From assembly GCA_002205965.3 (NCBI GenBank), contig NADL03000570.1:62001-126000 (forward strand): 64,000 bases of DNA, read 5' to 3'. This document shows positions 36,190 to 46,636 of this stretch, in pieces (the first letter of the stretch is position 1; each line of letters opens with the position of its first letter). The DNA comes from Kappaphycus alvarezii. Taxonomy: Eukaryota > Rhodophyta > Florideophyceae > Gigartinales > Solieriaceae. The notes under the pieces were generated by a model. That model had not been told where the DNA came from, searched no databases, and worked only from the letters and a program-made list of their open reading frames with translations. A program made the position numbers and the translations under genes.

Positions 36190-38280
36190 TTATTGATAAA
36201 TGTATGGTCTCTCAAACGGGTACGGATGCAACTGATTACCAATATGATGCTCTAAAAAGTAGGTTCGCATTACTGGTACCTCACTTTGTAGCATAGCCTC
36301 ATATATTGGTTTGATCACATCGAGGTGGGGTTGAATACATTCTTCTTCCGTGACTCTTCCGAATCTTCCAAGAGTGAAAAAATATATGTGATATGCAAAC
36401 TCTTCTGGAAGATGCCGGAGGAATGGATGTCGATAAGAAAAGAAGACGCGCATCATCAAGAACGAATCTTCGTAAGATAAGTGCGGTCCATGTAGCGCCC
36501 TAAAACATAAACAGATGCTTATCATGAAATAAGAAATGACCTGCGCATCGTTCGCATCCTCGGAGATATTGCGCAGCCAAAAAGATAATCTTCTTCTTCC
36601 GACTGTATGCTGTGCATGGTTGTGAAGGAGAGCTAGAGATGAAGTTGTGGTGGACGGTCCCGATGAATGGCCGCGACCAGCTCCTGACGTACTGGGACCT
36701 GCACGAGGTCCTCTCGGGGGACGACCGGAACCTCTTCTGGGCGGGTTGTTGTCTCCTGAAGGTCCTCCTCTGGTCATCATCACTGCTTCAGGAGGATCCT
36801 CGCCGCCTCCAACGTTCCCAATTTGTGGCGGAGAAACGTAAGGTTCCCATAGAGGATACGGGACCAGCCTGTATTCCATATCCGGGGGTAAGGCGTAACC
36901 TCTCAGTCGCACGTCTTGGTTGTTCTTGAGAAATACGTAAATTGGACGGATAATATTCAGATACGTTTGCGACAAGTCTCCAGCAGCTACCATTCCATAT
37001 CTTCCTATAGAGTAATGATATATTACCTCCACAAACTCTGGACCTGCTTCCGTGAACCTTCCGTTTTGGAATGAAAATAGAACTCTTATTAATAGTCGGA
37101 AATCTTCTTCAGGTAGCAATGGTCCGTTCAACGTACGAAAACATAGGCATATATTAATGTAGAAATGGATGATTACGTGGAGTTCGTAGTAGTCCCGCGT
37201 AACCGAGATGATCCATTCCCAGGCCCTTTTTCCTCCCATAGGAATCATTCTATAGTTAAAGATGAGTATGCCCCGTGGTTGCGCATAGTCCTGTGTGAGA
37301 AGGAATTCTTCAGGCCTCTGATGGTAAGGGACCAGACGACGTGCATGGATGGCCCTCCTTGATCTCTTCCCTGAGCTTGAACAGAGCTGATAGTGCGGGT
37401 GTCTTTCCTCCGTGACGATGCAAGGGTTCGAGTACTTGGTTTGGAAGGCCGGCCACTTCACAGCCTGCTGCATTGCTTTTCCATGTACTACAAGTACTTT
37501 AGAGCCAACTGAAAAGGTTCTGACTGCAGGTTCTGCATCCTTATTTCTTGTCTGTGTTAGCGCGCGGTGTGATCTCCAGCCTTCGGTGGCCAGTAGTTCA
37601 ACTTCCCTACTCTCTTCATCGATAATATTTGTTTCCATGTCTCTCTGTAACATTCTAGGAGCCCTTCCGTACATTAGCTCGAATGGTGAGCGTCCATTTC
37701 TTCCTCTTCTTCGACGGTAGCCGTATAACACTTTTGGTAAGGCATCTTCCCACTGGATTTCATTCTCCAACATAGTTTTCGATATTGCTCGTTTGATGGT
37801 TCCAACCATCCTCTCCGCTTTCCCGTTGGACATAGGAGCGTATGCGAGAACGGTCTTCAGCTGAATCCCTTTCTCTTCCAAAAAACGAAGCAGTGAAGTT
37901 GCAGTAAAACAAAGGGCGTTATCCGAGATGATCCTTTTTGGAAGACCAAACGGTTCAATTATTTCTTTTTCGATGAATCTCAGTACCACCTCAGCATTTG
38001 CCTCCTCGACTGCAACTGCTATTGGCCATCCAGTAAGATGTTCCACCCCTATAAGGAGATATTTGTTTCCGGAAGAAGTTTCCTTGAACGGGCCCGCGAA
38101 GTCAATTGAGAAGGTTTCAAAGAGACCGGAAACTGGAAAACTTAGAGTTGTCTTATACTTCCGTATTGGAGTGAATTTTTGGCAGTTGTCGCAGCTTTTC
38201 ACGAAGTTATAGACGTCCTTATGGATACCGGGCCACCAGAATCTCTCAGTTACGAATTTTTGGTTGTTTCGAGATCCCAA
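36190..38280 (-). CDS. E4 integrase plus duplicated C-terminal domains (uninterrupted part of pol)
   Basis: About 690 codons without a stop. Order: rest of the zinc finger (CDNCQ), catalytic D, D, E in SIDFAGP, IISDN and NGKAERM, a basic stretch YRRRRGRNGRSP, a C-terminal integrase part (VGSKVLVVHGK, IHARRLVPY), domain 1 (about 36828-37170), a Gly/Pro/Arg/Ser-rich linker (about 36590-36827) and domain 2 (about 36193-36530). The two domains share ICLCFR.L.GP, ED..L..RV.FS, PE.F...IY, GR.G.V, I.PIY and L.PYP...PY. The stop is at 36190-36192; copies with one more A in the run at this point end 16 residues later. The start is not a true initiation site, since the protein is part of a polyprotein. 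Confidence 0.8.
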   Translation of the reverse strand: MGSRNNQKFVTERFWWPGIHKDVYNFVKSCDNCQKFTPIRKYKTTLSFPVSGLFETFSIDFAGPFKETSSGNKYLLIGVEHLTGWPIAVAVEEANAEVVLRFIEKEIIEPFGLPKRIISDNALCFTATSLLRFLEEKGIQLKTVLAYAPMSNGKAERMVGTIKRAISKTMLENEIQWEDALPKVLYGYRRRRGRNGRSPFELMYGRAPRMLQRDMETNIIDEESREVELLATEGWRSHRALTQTRNKDAEPAVRTFSVGSKVLVVHGKAMQQAVKWPAFQTKYSNPCIVTEERHPHYQLCSSSGKRSRRAIHARRLVPYHQRPEEFLLTQDYAQPRGILIFNYRMIPMGGKRAWEWIISVTRDYYELHVIIHFYINICLCFRTLNGPLLPEEDFRLLIRVLFSFQNGRFTEAGPEFVEVIYHYSIGRYGMVAAGDLSQTYLNIIRPIYVFLKNNQDVRLRGYALPPDMEYRLVPYPLWEPYVSPPQIGNVGGGEDPPEAVMMTRGGPSGDNNPPRRGSGRPPRGPRAGPSTSGAGRGHSSGPSTTTSSLALLHNHAQHTVGRRRLSFWLRNISEDANDAQVISYFMISICLCFRALHGPHLSYEDSFLMMRVFFSYRHPFLRHLPEEFAYHIYFFTLGRFGRVTEEECIQPHLDVIKPIYEAMLQSEVPVMRTYFLEHHIGNQLHPYPFERPYIYQ
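36193..37170 (-). other. Duplicated C-terminal domain pair after the integrase
   Basis: Two copies of an unrecognised ~112-residue domain, very roughly 40 % identical by eye, separated by about 80 residues of low-complexity linker. Equivalent regions are at about 4660-5655, 15145-16130, 25660-26655 and 46685-47655. The conservation in both domains, not just one, argues against a chance read-through. Confidence 0.75.
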
Positions 38281-41200
38281 TGCCCTAGCTCATCATGGAA
38301 AGTCCTCAAGATCTTCATTCTTTCTTTCAAAGGGGCCACTAGTCGGGGACCGGCTTTAGTGTGCCGGAAAAGTTTCCCATTCCACAATGTAAAAGCCTTT
38401 TGATTCCTGCGTACCCAATTTCGGTGTTCAAGATCAACCTTTCTCATTTCTAGTCCATCGAGGAATTTGATCAGTCCGTGAATATTAGCTTCGTACTCGT
38501 TATCGTTCGGCAACTGCAACTCGGCGACTCCGACGATGTCCTCCGAAGCTTTTTCATTTGGAATCAGTGCGTCCCTCAAGCGGGATAGGTAATCGGCAGG
38601 CTGATTATTGCGTCCGGGTCTATACACAATTTCAAACCGATATTCTGCGAAAATGTCGAGCCATCGGGCCAAGCGGTGATGTACATCCTTCTTTTGGAAT
38701 GCTGTTTTAAGTGCCTGGTGATCAGTTATCAAGACAAATTTCTCGAGTGATAAAAGGTATACGCGAAACTTTTTCAGCGCGAAGACGACAGCTAGCGCTT
38801 CTTTCTCGCAGACTGAGTATCTCTTTTCCGCGTCATTCAGAGTTCGGCTTGCGAATTGAACAGGGTGTAGTCTTCCGTTTTCATCTTTTTGGGACAAAAC
38901 GGCACCCAAAGACCGTTCTGAGGCCTCTGTCTCCACAACGAATGGTCTCTTGAAATTTGGGTACATGAGAACTGGGGGGACACATAGCTTATCTTTAAGC
39001 TCCTGAAATGCAGTTTCCATTTCCTTGTTCCAGTAAAATTTTCCGTTCTTCGTAGTGCTGGCATGTAACGGTGCTGCAGTCTTGGCGAAATCTTTGATAA
39101 ATTCCTGTAATATGAGGCCAGTCCTAAGAAGCTTCGGACCTCCGTCTTTGAAGCGGGCCTTGGTGCCAACTTTATTTTTTTCGTCTTCTCTGGATCCACT
39201 CTAATTCCCTCTTGGTCGACGATATGACCGAGTAATTGGATAGAAGTTTTCGCAAAGAAGCATTTGCTCAACTTAATATTCAAGCTATACTCCGATATCC
39301 TCTCCACAACTGTCTTGACGTGCGAGATGTGCTGATCCAATGTTTCTGAGAATATGACGACATCATCGATATAGACTCTTCCGAATGGAAGTCCTTTCAA
39401 AACCTCGTTCATCATTCTTTGGAATGTAGCTGGTGCATTCATGAGACCAAAAGGCATCACTTCGAACCTGAACGTACCGGCTTTGCTGGTAAAGGTTGTT
39501 TTTTCCTTACATTTTTCATCCAATGGAATCTGCCAATAGCCAGTGTAAAGGTCAATTGAGGTGAAATATCTCCCGTCCTTCAGGTCCTCGAGGATCTCCT
39601 CCATGTTCGGAATCGGAAATCGATCGGGTATCATTCTCTGGTTCAGTTGTCGGTAATCGACGCAAAAACGCAGCTTTCCATCCTTCTTTGGTGCGACCAC
39701 AACTGGAAACGACCATGGGGATGAAACTGGTCGAATAATATCATTTTTCAGCATACTTGTAACATTTTCTGAGATAAATTGGTCATATTTTGGCGGTTGA
39801 CGTCTAGGCTTGTGGTAAATCGGTTGAGTGTCGGTAAGTTCGAACGAGTGAGTAACCGGTACACTTGCTTGTCTTAAATCTGAAACGCTCCATGCAATTA
39901 CTTCGGAAGATGTTAACATGTCGGATATTTTCAGTGAGGCGGGGGCGGGAAGGTGCTGCACTTTTCCTTGGATTTCTGCCATTTGGCGCCCTTTTTCTTC
40001 TTGATCCTCAACCTCAATATTTTGAAGGACCTCTTCCGTCGTGCTCACATCTTCATATATGGAATTCGACGTATTCTTATTTTCTTTGCAAAGGTAATCT
40101 TCTTTCATGCTCCGAATTCTGTCCTTTGATTCGATATCATCGCAAAAAGAAACACATTCGGGTTTCAAACTTATCCTAGAATCCCAGTCGTCATCTGTTT
40201 CAAACCCGGAATCATAATCGTCCCATGCCATGTTCATTAACCCCCGAGGGTACCCTTTTCCACTTCCGAAAGTGTTAGTTGGTTCCGAATCTTCGCTGTC
40301 ATAGCTAGAAGTGAAATCTTCACTGTCCGTTTCTTTTAAATCTTCAGGATGCGTGCTTTTGTCGAAATCCAGGGGCATCTTCACGGTTCTGCCGTCAATA
40401 TTAACTGAAACCATTTGGTTGCCCAAGTCAATGCATGTCCTAGTCTTTCCATTGTGGGCAGCCAATGATTGCATCGAAAGGGAGATCCGGCATGACAAGA
40501 AAGTCTACATCAACTTTAGAGTCCCCAAAGAACACGGAAACCTTGTCAACAGTGCCCATGCATTTTGAGACGGTTCCATCCGCTACAGTTATTTTTCGAG
40601 TCGTTGGAGTAATTTCGAGACCTAGATCTGTCACCAAAGTTTCTGAAATGAGGTTTGGAACAGCACCCGAATCGAAGAGAGCTTGGGTTTCCATACCAAT
40701 ACTTTGACTGGTACCAGCTTAAGACGTCTTGGTGCTGTCGAGGCCGATTGAAGAAACAGTTTCTTACCCTTAGCGGACTTATTAGACCTGATAATTTTTT
40801 TGAGTTCTTTTCTCGCATCCTCTGCGTCGCCCCTCAAAAGTTGACCAAACGTTATCCCAGTTGGGGCCGATGCAAGTTCAGCCACCAAATTGTACCTCTT
40901 CACATACTCTAGTACGTCCTTAGAGATACTCTTAACTTTCTTACTCTTTTTCGTCTTCTTGGCCGGAGTGACTCCCACTCCTGGAACAACTTGATCAGAT
41001 CTCTTGGTTCGAGGAGGTACAGGTGCTGGAATATGCTCCAGCATTCCATACTCTAGCCTAGGTTTCTTCGATAAAATGTTCCCTTCCCCATCCCTTTTTG
41101 TCACATTGACTTGACTAATCTCTTCAGCGATGGATACGTTACCGGCATCCGTCAACCTTTTATCCCTTCTGTTTTGTAAGATTTTCACCTCTGGTCCTGA

Positions 41201-42196
41201 CTCACTCCTTGCTTCCGATAAATTTGCTCTTCTGCCATCTTTAAACCAGCAGTTACTTTCATGATGCCCATATCGACCGCACTTTGCACAACGAGTGTTT
41301 CTATGTGGATTATCAGGACACCTGTTTGCAAAGTGTCCAGGCTTGTGACAGTAAGAACAGACTTCTGCGGCCTTAGGTGCCCCAGACTGGTTCTTCTTAA
41401 TGGTAAGAGTAAGGCTTTCCAACTGCGAGGTTATCGTGTCAAGTCGATTATCGAATCGGGTTTCCAACCTTTCTTCCAAGTTTTTGACATCGCTCCTGAC
41501 AGATTCTAATGCCGCTGCACTAGTAGCCGCCTTTGATAATTCTTTCAGGATGTACGATAGACATCGATGTGCGGGTTTCCCTCGGTACCTCACTCAGTGA
41601 CTGAAACGTCTCCGAATTTTGACAAATTCTACTATGGTACCCTTCAGTTCATCAAAAGTGTGAGGGCCCTTGATGAGGAGGAAATCGGAGAGCCGCTTAT
41701 CCCCCATAGCCGCCTTACGCAGCATTCCGTACTTGGCTTGGGCGTTGAACACCCCTTTTCATAAAGATCACACAAGTACACCAATGAGCTTAACAAATCG
41801 TCGAAGTTCAGCCGGGCCTCTATGGCGGTACGAATCATCTCATCTGGTTCTACCTCCTTAGCATACTCTTTCACAAGCCTCTCACATACCTCACCGAAGT
41901 TAAGCCCATTCCCGTTAAGAGACCACCCGTCGATAAACTTGGACTTATATTTGTGCTTTGCGTCACCATGAAGATAGGCGAAGATACTTGCGACCTTCTC
42001 TTCATCGCCCTTCTCTCGCATCACAACGTTGACATAGTGTAAAGAAACTCCTCAACGTCTTCAGTCTTGGCCCCTGTGAACGTTATACGAGCAGCGTTGA
42101 GATCCATGATTACCGAAAAGAAATCCCCCCGAAGTGTTCCTTACTACTGCTCAACTCGAATACCTCGGGTGCAACCCCCTCCACAAGAGTACCAAA

Positions 42197-42915
42197 TGAT
42201 AGGGGTAAATCGGCGGGGGAGAAGATCCTCAGAACCAATTACCCTGAGAAGGAGGTGTTGCGAGCGACAAAAGTGCTGCCGTGGTATTGTTGAACGAACA
42301 AAAGGGAGTGTATATAGAAGAGAGTTGAGGAAGCTACAAGCAAGTATAAAAGGGGCAGGGTCTACCACCGACGCTCTGCGACTAGCGTAAGAAAAAGTTT
42401 TCTTGGGTCTGAAGTTGACTCTCAACTTCCTACTACTCGGGACTTGGCTTGAAGTTGTCTGCCAACTTGCTTCACCTCCACTAAAAGAAGCAGTTTACTC
42501 GGCTTATATAGACTTTTGGCTACCCCAAAAGTCTCAAACAAACATACTAATAACCATAAATGTATTCACGGTAATCGTGTGAACCAGAGAGACTATTAGA
42601 AGATATTTCCTCAAGGTAAATATCTAGGTGCCATACCCATGGCAGTCACCATTCGGCCAGGGTGGGAATTGATGTGGCCATTATATAGACCTTTCAGAGC
42701 TACTTGTTGTATCACCCACAACCTGGAACTGTACTGACATCTACTATGACAGCGTGTCCTAAAATGAAAAAATCAGCCGACGAATTTGCCACACTCACCC
42801 AAATTAAAAATATCTTGCAAATTCAAAAACTGTAAAAATATCTTCCCAATTCCGATACTGTATACAATCATGGTCCTCATCTAGATTTTTTTCGTGCGCG
42901 AATTTGCGCACATCA
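42197..42915 (-). repeat. E4 5' LTR, short type
   Basis: 719 bp, followed by attacccc and the stop of LPMO copy 4 after 16 bp. Confidence 0.95.
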
Positions 42916-42931
42916 ATTACCCCAGCTTGCC

Positions 42932-44343
42932 TCACCGCACCAGCTTGATCTCCACTTCCATTGTGTCACCCTCATCTTCCGCCATTACCATAAGAGTGAA
43001 CCATCGCCCCACAATTGGCTCATCCCAGTAATTTGGCACCTTCCCCAAGTTTCCAAATAGGAAGAACGGTCTCTCAAGTTCCGTCCACACCCTAGCCCCA
43101 TCCAAATAAAACGCCACCCGCGACACTTCAATTCTTGTCACTGCCTCAACTGCTACCTGCTCATATCTCGAGATATTCACCTCGTTCCCATTTCTCAGCG
43201 TCTCCACCACCTCACCATCTGCCACCAATACCAAATTCTCAAACACGTTCTGCATCTGACCCTCCACCCCTCCTGAAGTGACCATGGACGCCTGGTGTGT
43301 CCCACTCGCCTCCACATCCGGCCTACTCGTAGCCGCCCCTGTGTGCGCTTTTCCGCCCTTAACACCCACCGGTCCAGCCCTGGGTGCTACACTCGGCGAG
43401 GGCGTCACTGTTGGACCTGGCTCATTCGCTGCCCCCCACTCTCTCTACCCCGGCCCACAATCTTAATATCCGCACATTGGAAGTACTTGGGAACCGATCG
43501 CCCACACATCTCTCTGCTCCGCAGTATATCCCCCCTAGCACCCCCTTGTCCGAAACAATCGCCCCACGTCTTCGGGTCAAACTCTCCTTCATAAAAGGCA
43601 ACTACTCCCGGGGATTGCACGTATTCGCCGAGCTCCAAAACCAGTGCAGAACGCAATGCTCACATGCCATTCCCTCCGGCAATTGATATATCATCTTACT
43701 TCCGCCATAGTACTCCTGAGTATTCTCGGGTAGCGTGGCACACGGAAGGTACCACCGGCCAGGGTACTGCGGGTCGATCGGAGCGCACCGAAAGTCCATT
43801 CCCGAGTCACACGCTGCGTTTGGTGCACGTTGTAGTTGACAGCAATGGCCCTGGCGGAAACAAGTTTCAGAAATTTCTCCGCCGCACTTGTCCACGTCGC
43901 ACAAATGGAGCTCAACAAAACCATTGTGATTAGCCACAATGTTCATCCACAGTTCGATGACTGCACCTTGAGTGTAAGTAGCGGTGATCATTCCATCGCC
44001 ATAGTGCGGCCGCCCCGTCGGTGGTCCTCGATGGGGCCTTTGAGGTCGCCGCAGACCCCGGCGCGCCAGCGGAAGTCAGGGTCTAGAGGGAGAAAGGGTG
44101 ACTAGCCCTCTGGTTGGGCAGCACGTACTTGCGATCGGCCGGCGGGATAGAGGCTTTGTCGCCGGCGGGAAAATGAGGCTTGTTGTCGATGGGGGTGGAG
44201 GGAAAGGTGGCGTTCAGGTTGAAACGGTTGAGGGGGTTGAGGGCGCCGCGTTGAGGGGGGTAGGATAGGAGACCGTGGAATGGCATGGGAGAGGATGGAG
44301 GAAGGAGAAGGAGGGCAAGGAATCGGAGGGTGTGAGTAGGCAT
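42932..44343 (-). pseudogene. LPMO copy 4, damaged
   Basis: ATG at 44343, stop at 42932. Exon 1 keeps the HGLLSYPPQRGAL start but has several in-run losses: aggatggaggaaggag lacks codons of the signal peptide, and gccggcgggatagagg loses 7 bases before the intron. Exon 2 is open from the copper His motif to about 43602. It then breaks at actcccgggga (one G lost) and again at gaagtacttgggaaccgatcgcccacac, where about eight bases are missing. The C-run near 43433 has six C, as in copy 2. This is the most decayed catalytic domain of the five. Confidence 0.85.
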
Positions 44344-44934
44344 TGTTGAAAAATTTGATGAAAATTGATGATGATTGGGATGTAGGGTGATGCAGTAATG
44401 AGTATGAGGTTGAAAAGTTGGGAGTAGGGGGCAAATGATTGTGAGTAGGAGGTAGAAGAGCGCTGGCAGTGACGGTTGCGTATCGATTTATATCAGGGAG
44501 AGGGAGGAAAATGATGTAAGCGGGAATGACGGAGAGAGGAGGTTGTCGGGACGGTCGGATGTATAGACTAGAAGTAGTTTTGGCATGTGTGTGAGGTATT
44601 GAAGCGCTGTTTTGGAATGATGCGCATCACTCCCGGGGTGAACTTGTGGAGTAGATTGTTACAGCATATCTTTCAGACAGATACCGGCAAAATGTAGGCC
44701 TGAACGAGGCAGGTAATGGGAAACGGGTGACCGCGATGTTGGAGGGAAAGCCAATCCAGCCGTTTTCGAATCTTCCATCTTGCGGATCACTTTTAGATCG
44801 TGTCGACAATACCGGGGACTCCTCTAAGTTGAGCAGATTTAGTGGACCGAAACATTAGCTGAGAGGGCCATTTACCATTGTATTGGACTACATTGTGACT
44901 TCTTTTCAGGGGGGTGTGGGGGTTTCGGTAAACA

Positions 44935-45125
44935 ATGATTTTTATGATTTTTATTAATGACTCCGGGTTCGCTGCCAGCCCGCAGGCCTTTGATGTCTCT
45001 GTCATCAGTCCGCACTCATCCGGGTTTCGTTCTTGTCCTCCACATGGCCCTATCTCCAAGAAAGAATCAGAGAAACTCCACCATTACCGTACTTTATGCG
45101 AATACTACGGACTGGAACTTCACCC
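44935..45125 (+). pseudogene. Non-LTR relic cut by the E5 LTR
   Basis: Front part of the relic of 180-584, ended at ggaacttcaccc by the E5 long LTR. Confidence 0.5.
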
Positions 45126-46603
45126 TGATAGGGGTAAATCGGCGGGGAGGAGATCCTCAGAACCAATTGCCCTGAGAAGGAGGTGTTGCGAGCGACAAAA
45201 GTGCTGCCGTGGTATTGTTGAAGGAACAAAAGGGAGTGTATATAGAAGAGAGTTGAGGAAGCTACAAGCAAGTATAAAAGGGGCAGGGTCTACCACGACG
45301 CTCTGCGACTAGCGTAAGAAAAAGTTTTCTTGGGTCTGAAGTTGACTCCCAACTTCCTACTACTCGGGACTTGGCTTGAAGTTGTCTGCCAACCTGCTTG
45401 ACCTCTCCATGAGGAAGCAGTTTACTCGGCTTATATAGACTTTTGGCTACCCCTAAAGTCCGAACAAAACTACAGAAGATACTAAATGCATAAAAATACT
45501 TTGTGTGGACAATATACTCTAAGCAAAAGATACTTAAGAAACTAACAATTAATTTGGTCCTCTTATTTCCCATTCTCTAAATCAGATCCAAACAACTCCT
45601 CTAAAATATCCATGCTGTCCAAGCAGTCCCCACAAATATCTGCGAATGGCTCACAACTCTCTATTTCCCCCTGGGAGATATCTAGACTACTAAAGATATC
45701 TCCATCCGGTTCCATCGTGGGCACAACTTGATCCATACTCTCTATTCCAGCCCCACCAGTCCAACACTTTCCATGCCCCCTGTTCCCGCATCCTCCTTCT
45801 CCTCATCCACCTCTTCCTCCTCCTCATCCTCCTCATCCTCCTCATCTTCCTGAGCCTCGTACACTAGCTCAGGGGCTAACCATTCCTCGAAGGACTCCCC
45901 GCTCTCCTCCTCGACCTTCTCAGCCTCTCCCGGACTTACCTCCCTCGCTTCTTCTTCTATGAAGAGGCGGCGAACGAACTCGATATTTGCTTCTTTGTTT
46001 GCCGCCGGGATGTAGTCGTCGCATCGGTTGGCCCGTAGGCGGCGAGGACGAAGGCCATTGATGGAACGGGAAGGGCGGTTTTTGGAATAGGGACAGAGGG
46101 GCGAAGGTTGCTCATTGTGATAGACGTTGGGGAACGGGAGGCAATGTAGGGTGTTTTGGGTGTGTGGGGGGAGAGGGGTGATGAGTAAAATGATCGCGGG
46201 CATTTGGAACTTAGAATAAAGGGGTTTAAATAGGCTCCCGGGGCAGGTTCTATAGATTAGGAATAGGTAAAATAAATCTGCAAGGGATTTTGCAATAGTG
46301 CATTTGCGCCCTTCTTCTCAAAAAAAGGCGAATTTGGAGGAGGAGGTAAGCTAAAAGGGAAAAGGGACTTGATTCGGGGTCGATTCAGAGGGTTAAATAC
46401 AGTATAAAAATATCTAGATAAAATGGAAGTAAATTTGGAAATGACGGTTGGAGAAGTTAGGGGCGGGATCGTTGTAGGTTGCTGGATTACACGAGGGGAG
46501 GACCATTTCCTGTCTTACGTGAAGGGAGGACCATTTCCTGTATTACGTGAAGGGAGGACCATTTCCTGTATTAAATGAGGGGAGGACCATTTTTTGTATT
46601 ACA
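45126..46603 (-). repeat. E5 3' LTR, long type (with 28-bp repeats at 46486-46603)
   Basis: 1478 bp. Groups with the E4 long LTR. It has a private five-base loss (gatactaaatgc for gataccaataaatgc, about 45478). Confidence 0.9.
45563..46115 (-). pseudogene. LTR-encoded acidic protein, E5 copy (broken)
   Basis: ATG at 46115. Several private one-base changes (tttttggaatag, cgaggacgaagg, gtcgcatcgg, cgatatttgc) scramble the N-terminal 50 codons. From FVRRLFIEEE on, the frame is open through the Glu run to about 45750, where one lost C (ttccagcccc) shifts it. The motif CGDCLDSMDILEELFG is present after that. Here the arginine codons read ggcggcgaacgaac, a spacing that keeps IEFVRRLF in phase. Confidence 0.65.
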
Positions 46604-46636
46604 CGCCCCCTTTCTCAAGGCGAACGTCCCGGGTCG

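Larger units (their letters stand above)
36190..42107 (-). pseudogene. E4 gag-pol polyprotein, frameshifted
   Basis: ATG at 42107. Gag is the most damaged part (a two-base loss at gacatagtg near 42036, a change near 41750, one-base losses near 41620 and 41530). Open pieces: 41644-42024 (Gag), 40631-41593 (zinc knuckles on), 40440-40694 (protease with DSGA), 38837-40498 (linker, reverse transcriptase, start of RNase H), 38250-39020 (RNase H) and 36190-38280 (integrase to end). Private substitutions such as Gly for Ala before RVYIDD show this is a real separate copy. Confidence 0.9.
34636..42915 (-). mobile_element. Chimeric Ty3/gypsy-type element E4
   Basis: 8.3 kb: long left LTR 34636-36118, short right LTR 42197-42915, flanks cttcaccc and attacccc. 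Gag is type B. It has the only uninterrupted frame running from the integrase finger to the end of the polyprotein. Confidence 0.9.
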
